A DNA stretch of 64,000 nucleotides, taken from contig NMRA01000110.1 of assembly GCA_002633005.1 (NCBI GenBank), positions 459,850-523,849 on the forward strand. Reading direction: 5' to 3'. The notes beneath the pieces were generated by a model. It did not search any database. It was given only the letters and a program-made list of their open reading frames with translations, and was not told the origin of the DNA. Position numbers and translations under genes: made by a program. Shown piece after piece: positions 25,001-36,100 of this stretch. Position 1 is the stretch's first letter. Every line of letters begins with the position of its first letter. This DNA is from Phoronis australis. Its lineage: Eukaryota > Phoronida > Phoronidae.

Positions 25001-27847
25001 GCACAGTGACTTTTATTAAAAAATAAGTCAACAGTGACCATATGGTGCGAGTACAGCAGTGACCATATGGTGCGAGTACAACAGTCCTCAGCTGTTGGGT
25101 GTGGCTCTTTGGTTAACAACTCAAAATATGCTAAGGTGATGGGTAAACGGGGCGAAATGCTGCTTTGAGCCAAAATAACAGCTTACACTGTGTAGTGGTT
25201 TTGAATACATGGATAAGTGCTGCTATTGTAGCACATGGGCTGTGTCCCTGGTGCTTAACCAAACCCTGGCACTAATTTCTTTTATAGTTTAAGGCTGCGT
25301 GGCTATTCAAGATCGTGTGCTTAGTCGAGCTTAGATGATAGTTGTATCTTGCGATTGTTTAATGTGTCTTCATTATTGACAATAGGGCGTCTGGGACGGT
25401 GTGCATGGCGCGAGTGAAGAGTGATGATGGCGATGTGTCGGAGACAGCAGTGGCCATTAAAAAGATGGACCTGGAGAATCAACCAAAGAAGGAACTCATT
25501 ATCACAGAAATTGAGGTACAAGCTGACATTACAACATGTCTCCGCAGGTCACTGTCTATAAACCCAGGCAAATATTTGCCAGGTGCATAGATAAACAGAA
25601 AATTCTCAATTTGTTTGTGCATGCTTAAGTGGCAAACTTTTCCCCTAGTTTCTGAGGATGGGACATCAAAGGCTTTACTGAACCAAGTTGGGAAATTTTT
25701 GATTAGTTTATGGTTCCATTGCAGTATACTTGTGAAGAGAGTGTTTTTGGAAACTTCCCATTCAGGTGTCTGGCTACTGTATCAATGTAGCTGTACATTT
25801 GACATTGCCATGTTGGGTTTGATTTTTGTACAAAAATGCCATCCGTTAATTTACTGGACTTGAAATTTTCCTCTTTTAACAGGATTTCCTCTTTTTTTAG
25901 TTTTGATTTACTCTTATTTGATTTCCAGTTTCCTATTTTTTGGTCTTTTTCATTTGTTTGACTTTATTTATGCAAAATAAGTCGGTGTAAATAGACCTAG
26001 AGATTTTAATAATTGTTGCAAAATGTCATTTCAGTTAAATTTTACAACACAAAAAGTCTTTGTATTTGTGGAGTGATGCATCACCTGGAATATTTTGCTC
26101 CTTTTTGTCATAGGTCATTCCAAGCCCTGAATTTAGTATATGCCCAGGCATATATTTAGAAACCTGTGTTACTTCAGATAAACTATTTGTGTTCCAGAAG
26201 TAAGTTGTCTAGCACTTGAAAACTTGTCTGAATTACTTTAATACCAACTTATTAATCACAGTTAATCGATAGACAGGTTTTTTATTTGTTAATGCAGTAA
26301 GAGTTATGTAACTCCTTTTCACTCTCACTAGGTAATGAAGAAACATAACCACCCAAATATTGTCAATTATATTGAGAGCTTCCTGGTAGAAATGGACAAA
26401 GAACTCTGGGTAATTATGGAGTTCCTGGAAGGTGGCGCCCTCACTGACGTGGTGACGGAAACTATCATGGATGAAGGCCAGATTGCGGCTGTCTCCAAGG
26501 CTTGTCTCGAGGCACTCAACTTCCTACACAAACAGAATATCATTCACCGGGACATTAAGAGTGACAATGTTTTACTTGGCTTGTACGGAGAAGTTAAACT
26601 CACTGACTTTGGATTCTGTGCTCAGGTTTGTTAAGTTGCAGCACTCGTTTTAGATTCTTTGCTTAGGTTTGTTGAATTTGTTTCACTAAAATAAACTTGA
26701 GGGTCTCGGTTTTGAGATGGATAGGCATCCGGCATGTGAAGTTTACTTTTTTATTTCTTCAAAATATTTTTTATCAGAGATATTAAAGATTGATGTTGGT
26801 GGACCTAAATTTTGTGCACAAGATTTCAGCTAAAATTTAAAGTAAATCAAAATTTTTGTGTGTGCTATATATTGAAACTACCCACACTCTTTGATCCAAA
26901 TCCGTGTTCTTGCACGGTCGAATGATAATTGTGGATCACTTATTTCACACAGGGGACCCCCATTATTTGCAGTTATTTATGATTTTCAAAGAACATAATG
27001 GAGATTTTTGCATCCAGATCAAAGGCTGTTTTGTTTCGACGTATGAAAAATAAAAGGTTTAGTTCAGTTTAAATTTTAGCCTTATTATGTTCCAAACTGG
27101 GTGCAAGCAACATCAAACACTGTACATGCATACTACACATTATATAGGTCAGCAAGCTTATAGAGCTATGTAGAATGTACGGATGAACTGGTTTACACTA
27201 TTTCTGTTGTCAAAGTCATAATCAGTAATATTTTATTTCATGGCAGGTTGCCTCAAAGGACTCTAAACGTGTGACTATGGTTGGAACACCGTACTGGATG
27301 GCCCCAGAGGTCGTGTCAAAGTAAGTGTGTGTCACTATTATTCAATTGAACCGAGAGATTCATTGCCAGTACAATGGAAAACTGACATTCTACATGTGCA
27401 AGTAGAACAGCAGTGCTGTGTGACATGTTTTGAGTTCAGTGAAGATTGGACCTGCGCGGGTAGCAGTATACTATCTTGTGCAGCAAAGTGAAAATTAACA
27501 TTATTCAAATGTTGTTTTTTCTTGTTGTCAGGAAACAGTACGGGAGTAAAGTGGACATCTGGAGTCTGGGAATCATGGTGATCGAGATGATCGAGGGGGA
27601 GCCACCGTATCTCAACGAGACGCCGCTACGAGCGCTCTATCTCATCGCCAATCAGGGCAAGCCCGAGATCAAGGAGCAGGAGAAGTTGTCTCCAGAGTTG
27701 GTCAGCTTTCTAAACCAGTGTCTGGAGGTTGATGTAGAGAAGAGGGCCTCAGCCGAGGAGCTGCTTCAGCACGAGTTCTTGAAGAAGGCTAAACCACTGA
27801 GCACGTTGGCACCTCTCATTGTGGCTGCAAAGGAAGCATTGCGTTGA
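15991..27847 (+). CDS. PAK: Group I p21-activated kinase (PAK)
   Basis: Nine coding exons in one frame: 15991-16211, 17235-17484, 19489-19659, 23685-23892, 24088-24151, 25386-25515, 26332-26625, 27247-27320 and 27532-27847. They give 575 residues. Residues about 36-64 are a CRIB motif ([21 protein letters not shown]) followed by autoinhibitory-type sequence through FYDYSMKK. The middle is acidic and proline-rich with VPAPRK (PIX-like) and [11 protein letters not shown]. The kinase domain (about 294-560) has GSGASGTV, the catalytic Lys in [14 protein letters not shown] (about 420), DFG (about 440), the activation-loop Thr in [13 protein letters not shown], and GEPPYLNE. The kinase phosphorylates Ser/Thr downstream of Rac/Cdc42. 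The N-terminus is shorter than PAK1 (CRIB near residue 36 rather than about 75), so an alternative upstream coding exon is possible. The 23892 donor was chosen because it keeps frame; the GT two bases earlier gives a stop. Drosophila Pak3-like short forms are the closest comparison I can offer. Confidence 0.95.
16318..16668. repeat. About 41-bp minisatellite, about 8 copies
   Basis: The unit is TAACACCTCATGGACCAGGT followed by AAACTGGACACTAATGCCTTG. It starts about 110 bp after the donor of the first PAK coding exon. Most copies contain CCAGGTAAAC, which resembles a good splice donor. Confidence 0.93.
17035..17168. repeat. About 53-bp tandem repeat, 2-3 copies
   Basis: Copies of TGACTACACTGTGTGTATAT followed by TCACTTTCATTCCTCTCTGTA lie just upstream of the PAK exon at 17235. 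Confidence 0.8.
17885..18122. repeat. About 45-bp minisatellite, 4-5 copies
   Basis: Imperfect copies of GGTAAATCCTCAAACAATCC followed by TTTGCTTGGATTTGTGTTTG in the PAK intron 17485-19488. Confidence 0.85.
18445..18640. repeat. About 55-bp tandem repeat, 3-4 copies
   Basis: Imperfect copies of GGTGGAGCTGACTGTTATTG followed by TTTGAGATTAGGGGCCTGTTT in the same PAK intron. Confidence 0.8.
21578..21692. repeat. 22-bp minisatellite, about five copies
   Basis: The unit TGGTCTCCCCAAAACACTTG with CA is repeated in the PAK intron 19660-23684. Short open frames on both strands across it are artefacts. Confidence 0.9.
22783..22868. repeat. 28-bp tandem repeat, three copies
   Basis: GTTAACTTGTTATAGGAATA followed by CGTCTGCT is repeated three times, essentially identical, in the PAK intron. 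Confidence 0.92.
23632..23674. repeat. Hexamer array (CATGTT) at a PAK splice acceptor
   Basis: About seven TTCATG/TTCTTG hexamers end roughly ten bases before the acceptor of the PAK exon at 23685. They appear to serve as, or replace, the normal polypyrimidine tract. Confidence 0.85.
24210..24305. repeat. 29-bp tandem repeat, three copies
   Basis: AGCAAGCACATTGAATTCTG followed by GGTAAATTT is repeated three times, about 60 bases after the donor of the short PAK exon 24088-24151. Confidence 0.9.
25029..25083. repeat. 25-bp direct duplication
   Basis: CAGTGACCATATGGTGCGAG with TACAG is present twice in succession. Confidence 0.85.
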
Positions 27848-30130
27848 TAGGGGCTGGTGTTGGGAGTCACTGGTCTGTGGACGTAGGATTGTCTTTTACT
27901 GTGCAGTACATTGATGGGTACTTACATTGGGAGTCACCCATCTGTGTAGTACATAGTCTTATGTATGTATACCGAGCATGTTTAAAAATACTTTTATCAC
28001 TCAGTGGAGGCAACTGTATACAGTGGATATTGGGCATGTTGTGTTCAAGCTTCTGCTTGATCGTTAGGAGACCCAACTTTCATAATCTACTAGTTTAAGG
28101 TGTTTTATCATGCCAAAACTACCAGCAATAATCGTCAACTAGCCATGGAACAATCATTGCAAACTAACAGCTTAAGCTTGCCTTATTTCACAATTTCAAT
28201 TATTTGTTTTGCCAAATGTAAAATTGAAACTAATCTAGAGGGACAGGAGGGCATGCGTGTCCCAATCAGATAGTGACATGATGGCTTGCGTGTCCCAATC
28301 AGATAGTGACATGATGGCTTGCGTGTCCCAATCAGATAGTGACATGATGGCTTGCGTGTCCCAATCAGAAAGTGACATGATGGCATGCGTGTCCCAATCA
28401 GATAGTGACATGATGGCATGCGTGTCCCAATCACATAGTGACATTTGTTGTGAATCTGGGTTGAACATGCTCTTTATGTTCCTATTTAGCCCTGCGTACA
28501 TTGACTAGCTTCCTTCAACCAGTATAGATCAGTGGAACAGTATAGAACCAGGCAAAGTCTCACATTCACCTGAAAGATTATTTTAGAGTATTGTAAGGAA
28601 ATTATAGAAGTTTTTAAAATTCCATGGACTGATGAACCTAGTGTACTCATTCTCTCGTAAGTTTCTTCCTAGATACTCTAATTCTTCAGTAATAGTGGAA
28701 CTTGAAAAACAACACTCAGACTGCCCCTGTAGGACAGGTGCCAAGCAACGAACTGAAGCGCAGGTTAGCTATGACAACATGAACATCCCTCCCTCAGTAA
28801 AGGATTTGCAGGTCAAAGTACAACGATGACCTTGACCTTGTGATGAGAGCATTGTGTGGATGTTCATTGGCCACTGTCAGAGGGGGTGTCCAGGACACAA
28901 ACCTCCATTGTTTCATGTTACATTACCTACTAGGCTCGTATTGCCTGGTGTGATCTATTCCTTTGAGCAATCTGAAATATTGCATTGTATTTAGACACCA
29001 CTAGCAGAGTTACCCGAGTGTTAATTTGTAAATCTTGTATTCAAGGAACACTAAATGTCGTATGTAAATAAGACTCAACATGTGTTTTACAAGTATCGTG
29101 TTACAAAGATACAACTTGTATTCATAATATAAAACACTACTATAAGCTCCTGCGTCTTCTGCTGTTGAAACAGCTGAATTGTGGGTAATTATGTGAAATT
29201 TTTAATAAAATAACATGGTTGCACACCATTGTTCAAAAATTAAATTCCCTCTCTGCTTTGTCTAAACATTCCATTTATCAAATTTTGATTATCGAAGAAC
29301 AATCACGATTATCTTGTAACCGCTAAGTTCTGCATTGTCACACATCTGGCACTGTTGAGAAGTGGCTTTTATAGCATTGAAAAACAATCATGTAGAAACT
29401 TTGATCTTGTATTGCCATTGTCATTTTTTACTGTGTGGCTATGTCCTTACAGCTGAATTTCGTAGACAAACAAACCATGACCTAAATTCACTTTGAAAAT
29501 GGTACTGTTGTTACATTTCTAAAATTAGTTTTAATTTGCGCTATTTACCCCAACCTCTGGCCTATTTACATTGGCGCAATATTTCAGTCATCGTTTCTGG
29601 CCATTTTAGTGAAATTGTGGCCATGACTTTAACAATAATTTGTATGTTAAGCAATATTACTTTTTCTTAAAACATGTATCATTGAGCTTCTCACTATAGT
29701 TGCTTAATTATTAGAACTATTTTCATCTTCGACTGTTTGATACCTTTGCCGATTCCCCTTTGTAAAAGTAAGTCAATCCCTTGTTATGATTCCTGATATC
29801 TGCTCAAGTTGAGCTGAAGTGAATGAAATGAGTTTGAATAAATGGTCACAATATTATTGAACGTTAATCCCAAACAAAATGTCAGCTTGGTTATACGTTT
29901 CGTTTGACGTTATTGACAATTACGGATAGTTACCATGGAATCTGTAACTAGTCATCGAAATGATGTCCAGTATCGCTTTTTTGTTAGCTTGCGAAATGTC
30001 AGATTTATAAATTGTATTGCTAAATATTTGGTGATATTACTGACGTGTTATTTAGACATTCTTGTACAAATTGTTAACTGGTCTATTACAAACCATTAGT
30101 ATTATATAATGTATTTTAACACTTAATAAA
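27848..30130 (+). other. PAK: PAK 3'UTR and candidate polyadenylation signals
   Basis: No coding region follows the PAK stop at 27847 before the HSPA14 region on the other strand. AATAAA hexamers occur at 29204-29209, 29838-29843 and 30125-30130, so the 3'UTR may be 1.4-2.3 kb long. A TGTAAATA (Pumilio-type) motif lies at 29063-29070. Which signal is used cannot be told from sequence. Confidence 0.45.
28248..28446. repeat. 33-bp minisatellite in the PAK 3'UTR, six copies
   Basis: The unit GCGTGTCCCAATCAGATAGT followed by GACATGATGGCTT is repeated six times. As 33 is a multiple of three, frames stay open on both strands (SQSDSDMMACV on plus). It lies 400 bases past the PAK stop codon, so it is probably transcribed but not translated. 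Confidence 0.93.
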
Positions 30131-33100
30131 CATTATCAAAAAAATTAAATTATTTAAATTTAATTCTTTTACCAACAAGATGTTTGATCTTGATGGTTCC
30201 CATTTGCAAACAGAATTGTTTTACCACAACTGTCCGGGGGTTCTATCTTAACACCAAAATTATACTTGCGGATGTTTGACATTACACTTGATATTCTTCA
30301 CCATGGTATTTTTCGATTGCTGATCTAAATTAAGAAAAGTTTCCAAGAAAGTGACTGATCACAAGATTTTTGACGTTCAGAACTCTAAATCACATCCTAC
30401 AAATATTATTCTTCCAGTGCATGTCCAGTTCACACAAACTCTTGCACCATAGCTTCTCAAGGAGTCCAAAAATAGGCTCATGAGTGGATATTCAATTAGT
30501 AACCTTTCAGAAATGTCGCAAGAATCTGAATATACATGCACAGGTATATTTTCGAGGGTCGTATTGTCAGAAACTGCATCAAACGTGTGGTGCAACTTAA
30601 AAGCAAATGATTGTCACTAATTATTCACTCTAAAGTGCTTTCACAGTATGTATAAGTGCAAAGCCCTTCAATCTACAAATGTAATACATACTTATGTACT
30701 TCTGTTTGTTTAAAAACAAACATTAGTTGTGAATTTTTTAAATAAACATGTCTTTTTGATGAAATTGTAACTTACTAGTAAGAATTGTATTTGTCTATAC
30801 TTATTGAGCATTTGGCAAACAGTGCATTAACACTGTCCTTCAAACCGTGAATACAGTTACTTACCATTAAAGTCCCCCAATATTTCAGTGAAAGTTATTT
30901 GAGTGAAACAGTAATCCCAAACTGTTTAGCCAAAATAAATTTTACATCAAAACTTATTACAAATGTATTTTAAAACAAGCCATCAATGTTTCAAAACATG
31001 TAACTAGTTAAAGAAAACAGGTAGCCTCGTGCCTGTACTTTAGTAAAAAATTTCTAAAAATACTCAATGCCTTAGTTTTGGGCGAGCCTATTTTTGGAAA
31101 TTCCAATCAAGGCTTAACATATCGCGACAACACCAGGAACAATTAGTTTATACTGTGGACAGATACTTATAAACTGTTCAGTGGTTTGTATTGTGAACAA
31201 ATATTAAACTGTCCACTGATTTGTATTGTGAACTCACTAGTGAGGTCAGAGTTCACTGATCGACTGCAAGCGCTGTAGTACTACCTCTTGCTTCTCAGAT
31301 AAGTAAATTATGCTCTACCTTAACATTTGGACAGGAGTTGCTTAGGTATGAAGAACAAGCAACAAACACGCAAACATTCGTACAAAGTGACAACTTAGTC
31401 TTACTGGAGTCTACAATTCACTTACACTCTTTGCGTGCCATACATTCAAACACTCACAAAACTGACTCCTGAGAAAGTCGCGATTTGAAATCAATCGTTT
31501 TAAATCAATGCACCGTAGTCGGTTAAAACATTTAATGATTAATATATGTAATACTGCAATGAAGTGATCCGTTAAAATGATTTGGAAAGTTATACTTTGC
31601 AAGAATAACTCAACAAGACAAGTCGATACACGAGTGGAGTGTTGTACACTTCTTATCACATGTAAGTTTCATGAACTAGTGAGACACATCATCTGTGCAG
31701 TCACAGACGTCATGACGTCATGTTTGGGCGAGACTGTTGAAGTCATACCTGAGTGGCAGCTTACCTGTGTGTGATCTGTCAACAGTGAGAAAGGTATGGG
31801 ACGTTGTGTCATTGTGCTGACAGCCATTATGGAAAGCAGTGCTCATACAAACTGTTGCACAAGAAAAATTAACTTATTATTTTTTATGGTAAGAAGTAAG
31901 ATTACAATAATCAACACATTGTGGTGTGTGCCTTCAAGGCAACTGTTAAAAATCCTAAGATCAAGTTAAGACAGGAATTAACAGGAGTGAAGAGTGAAGG
32001 GAAGACTTTCTGATGTAACTGAAGTCAGACCATGGCTGAGGTCCACAGATGCAAGACACTTGCAAGTAAAGCTAGTGTGACCATGTGCTTCATGGTGATA
32101 TCTCGCTAACAGTTGCATCATCTCGCATTTTCAAGGCAGAGGTTGTCATGTCTATGCAATACACACCTTTCTGAATTCCACCTGGGACTTAAACTCAGAT
32201 GTGCCACTGTTGTAAACAATGGAAACCACTCAACTGAGTTGCAACACAAAAGTTACAAACATAGCACAAACTCATTCCAATGTGAGTGATTTTCAGATGA
32301 AATATCACGAGTCAACTCGTGCGTCCACATTCCATGACCTTTGACACAGCTGGTCTTCACATCCAGTGACCTCTGACCTCTTCTTGGTAACAGGTGTTAC
32401 TGTACAGCAGGACTGCTCTACAAATGAGTGCATCACTATTCAGCCACTTCAACAGTCAGACTTTCTTGTCTCCCTGAACACTTCTCTGTACAAGTGATGT
32501 GAACTGATCCCTCTCTACAACATCAGACATGGAGTATACAGAACTGAGTTCAATCAACATGACAACTAACTGAAGCTCAAATGATATGAATGGGTTAGTA
32601 ATCTATGAATAAGCTCAAAAACTTGCAAACATAGCAGTTAAGTTTATTTCAGAACCCTTTGTGACTGTTTTGACTTCTGGCAGATAACAATTTCTCAGAA
32701 ATATCAATGTGAGCATAACCAAAAGAATGACCATTTTGGAGTGTATAATGCAGAGGTCTTTCTGCATCACATTCACTATGTACTTGTGAGACTTTAGGAG
32801 TGCATAATGCAGAGGTGTTCTGCCACATTCACATCATACTTGTGCGACTTCATCATGGTAACTATGGTGACCATGTCCTCACTGCATTTGTTCAAACTAT
32901 CCATAGCAACAAAGCTGCTTCTGTGACAGAATGGTGGACGGAGCCACATTGAGAGTTTAAAAAAAAACTTGGAAAGTTTTCTACTTTGAGCTGCTATGTA
33001 ACACAAAATATCAAGACATCGGGACAACTACAAGAGGTTATCTTGTTGTATCCTTTGTCCACTTCCATCTAAGCGAGCTACTCAATGTCTACTTAAAGGT

Positions 33101-33138
33101 GCTACTCATTGTGAGTACTACCAGCACTTGATCCCTAC
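30131..33138. other. Convergent intergenic region / HSPA14 3' region
   Basis: The last HSPA14 exon and 3'UTR must lie here on the minus strand, but I could not identify that exon with confidence. GACGTCATGACGTCATG at 31707-31723 contains a full CRE palindrome. No other gene recognised. Confidence 0.4.
31713..31720. promoter_or_regulatory. CRE palindrome TGACGTCA with an adjacent ACGTCA half
   Basis: GACGTCATGACGTCATG at 31707-31723 contains one full CREB/ATF palindrome and a second ACGTCA immediately beside it. The downstream gene is unclear because the spot lies in the convergent PAK/HSPA14 interval. Confidence 0.4.
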
Positions 33139-36100
33139 CTGCGTATATGATAGACTACATTGACCTGTGACCCCTCCTCCATATCCCTCATCACCACTCT
33201 CCCCAACAGGGTGCGCACCAGCTCTTTATGACCCCCTTCATACAGCTCCAGGCTAAACGTTGACTGCTGATTGGCTAGAGGATACACTTCGTGACAACGG
33301 GCCGGGATGGGGGTATTCTCAGGAAACACAGTTTGGTAGAACTCGCCAGATTCATTTTTGAGCTGCAAAACAACATGGCAGGTTTGGGCAATAGTTTAAA
33401 GTGAGAACAAACCTGTAAGTAAAGCTGCCTTCCATCACAAGAAGAACTTTAGATTTAAACCACTTATTGTTATTACTGAGGACATTCCCACGCATGTCAA
33501 GAGAAGGACCTCTCTCAAGAAATATTTACACTTGTGTTACATTGAATTTTTACATACACTAAAATTGCCCCATTTTCCAGAAAAGTCCAACTCTAAATTC
33601 TACACACAATACATTGGCCTGCAGTACAGTTACCACAAACATTTATAACAAAGCTGTGAATAATAGGTACATTTTTGTTACATATCACCCGATAAATGTA
33701 TTATTTCGCTAGTAATTAAATGTTGAATAGAAAATCTTGTCTAAGCATAATAACAATTACAATTTAAACAATTATGGCAATTTTTAAGCAGTTTTCTGAA
33801 CTCCTTCCTGAAATTCTCTGCATTCCCAGAGGGACACTCTTGACAAACACGGTCACTACTGAAGAGTACTCAACAGATTCTCCGTTTCTAAAGATTCCAA
33901 CGGCCAAACATAACTTGTCTTACAGACAGGTGACAGCTCTCTAATGGACAGTCTGTCACTCTAACGGACAGTCTGTCACTCTAATGGACAGTCTTGTCAC
34001 TCTAACTGATAGTCTGTCTCTCTCAATTTCTGTCACTCACCTTAACTTGCAGACAGTTTGACAAACACTCCAACTGACAGTCAGTCTCCACAGACTCCTC
34101 CCCTCCAGCCAGTATTGCAGCCTAAAAGAACGACATGTAAAAATCCTACAGAAATTGATCTGCCACAAAACAAGGTAAAATCTACAAAGATCTTCAATTT
34201 TTAATAAGCACTTGACAAACATAACACTTTTGACAACACTCCACTTTTACAACTCTTACTGACATATAACAGCAGTCTGTGTCAACACACAGAAGCAAGT
34301 TGTTACCCATGCTGTAGTTATAGTTACCCGTATAGCAGAGCTTGGTACATCAACATTGTGTACAACATGCTGTAGCTATAGTTACCTGTATAGCAGAGCA
34401 CGGTACGTCAACATTGTGTACATGTTGTTACTATAGTTACCTGTTTAGCAGCGCCCACAGCTATCACTTCTTCAGGTGATATGGTGTTTAACAGCTCTGC
34501 TTGGGGTAAAACTGCCTGAACTTGATTGACTAGGAAAGGTATATTGGTTGAGCCTCCACACAGTATTACCTAAGACAGTAACTAGTATCAATGGTTGCTT
34601 GGCAACTGAATGAAAACTAACTTAAAGTTTCATTCTGAATAGATTACTGCACAATTATACTGAACTCCAAAATTTTTTCAAAAACTACTAACATTAGCAT
34701 AAATGTTAATTATTAAAGAAATACCAAAAATTGTATCATAAATAATTTTTCAAGTACTGACAGCATAATTGCGTAGCACACGAAATAAGTGTATTTAAGC
34801 ACCATGTAAAGTCAAGCCAATAATATCGAGTATTTCCATGGTACCAACGAACCACATCAATGTGGTGACAAAACTTTTCTAAAACTTTTTATTGTAAATG
34901 AAGTTTGCAGTAAGCCAATCATCCTGCATACAGTTAAAGTGAGGGAACATTATAAGCAAGGCACATTGTAACACTGGTTGACAGTATAATGATTCACAGT
35001 CTGACACAAAGGTTCATTTGGACAACACAGTACATCACAGCACACCATAGTACACCTACTTTCTGTATATCATGACTGGCCAGTCCTGCCTGCTCTATTG
35101 CCTCAGTCATTGGTTCTATATATTCACGTACTATACTGCTGGCCAACATTTCAAACCGACTTCTGAAACAAGATGAAGATAAAGTGAATATTAAAAAGTT
35201 AAACATGGAACACGACTAAGACACTAACAGGCATAATAGCCTCGTCCTAAACTCTCTCACCCCCACTCTGATTCTGTAGTATTTACCCACAATGCCTGTT
35301 TGATTGTGTGATATTTACCCATAATGCTGCACAACTACCAGCTACTTAATTGACTAATTATTATTATACATCACAACTTCATCATTTTTCATTCAAATGT
35401 CGCTCAGCCTTACTGTTGCAGAGTGGAGCATTATTCACTCTTCTGTACTTCTCCTAACTTGGCTCAGAGGTCAGTTAAGGGCCTAACCTCTCAAAATCTA
35501 GTCATGCCACGCAATACGTTCTTCTGAATAGTTGAAGGTATATTTGACCACAGAACTTTAACCCTAGAATTCCAACTTCAATCTTGCGTTGCTATGGTTA
35601 CTTTTAGAATATGAATCCCTCACACTTGATATGGATAATTTAGTTAGGCATTCATCCAAAATTATACATCTTTATAAATTATAAATAATCGGACCTTTGT
35701 GCCATTTGATACAATTACATTATTCAGTAAAAAATCAGGATGCAGTGACGTTTGAAAGAAATATGATACTCTATAACTCCATCTGGTAAATATAGGTTTT
35801 CTGATAGATAAGAATGGGCAAACATCTATTGTGTAGAAATGTACTGTGGATAGCTGGTTGCAGTGTAGGACTTTCTACGATAGGAGTTATTAAGAAATAA
35901 ATTCATTTCTTCAGAAAGTAAAAATTAGTAATCCTAATACATGTAGTGCGTTTTAAAATACCTCAAACAGGAGACATAAGAACAGATTTTTACAATTGTA
36001 GTGGTAAATTTTGTTGTTTGTTTCATCTTCCTCTGCTACTATTATCATTGTTTACTTCAATCTTCAGTACACATGTACCACCTGGAGACGTGTGTGTTTT

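Noticed and set aside
31411-31480. Candidate last exon of HSPA14 (acceptor at about 31475, tail SQFCECLNVWHAKSVSEL)
   Set aside because: Length and phase fit, but there is no convincing similarity to the HSPA14 C-terminus, and it lies 1.7 kb away with other equally good acceptors nearer.
31577-31774. Plus-strand frame with VTDVMTSCLGETVEVIPEW, slightly like the end of HSPA14
   Set aside because: Wrong strand for HSPA14 and the resemblance is short; treated as chance.
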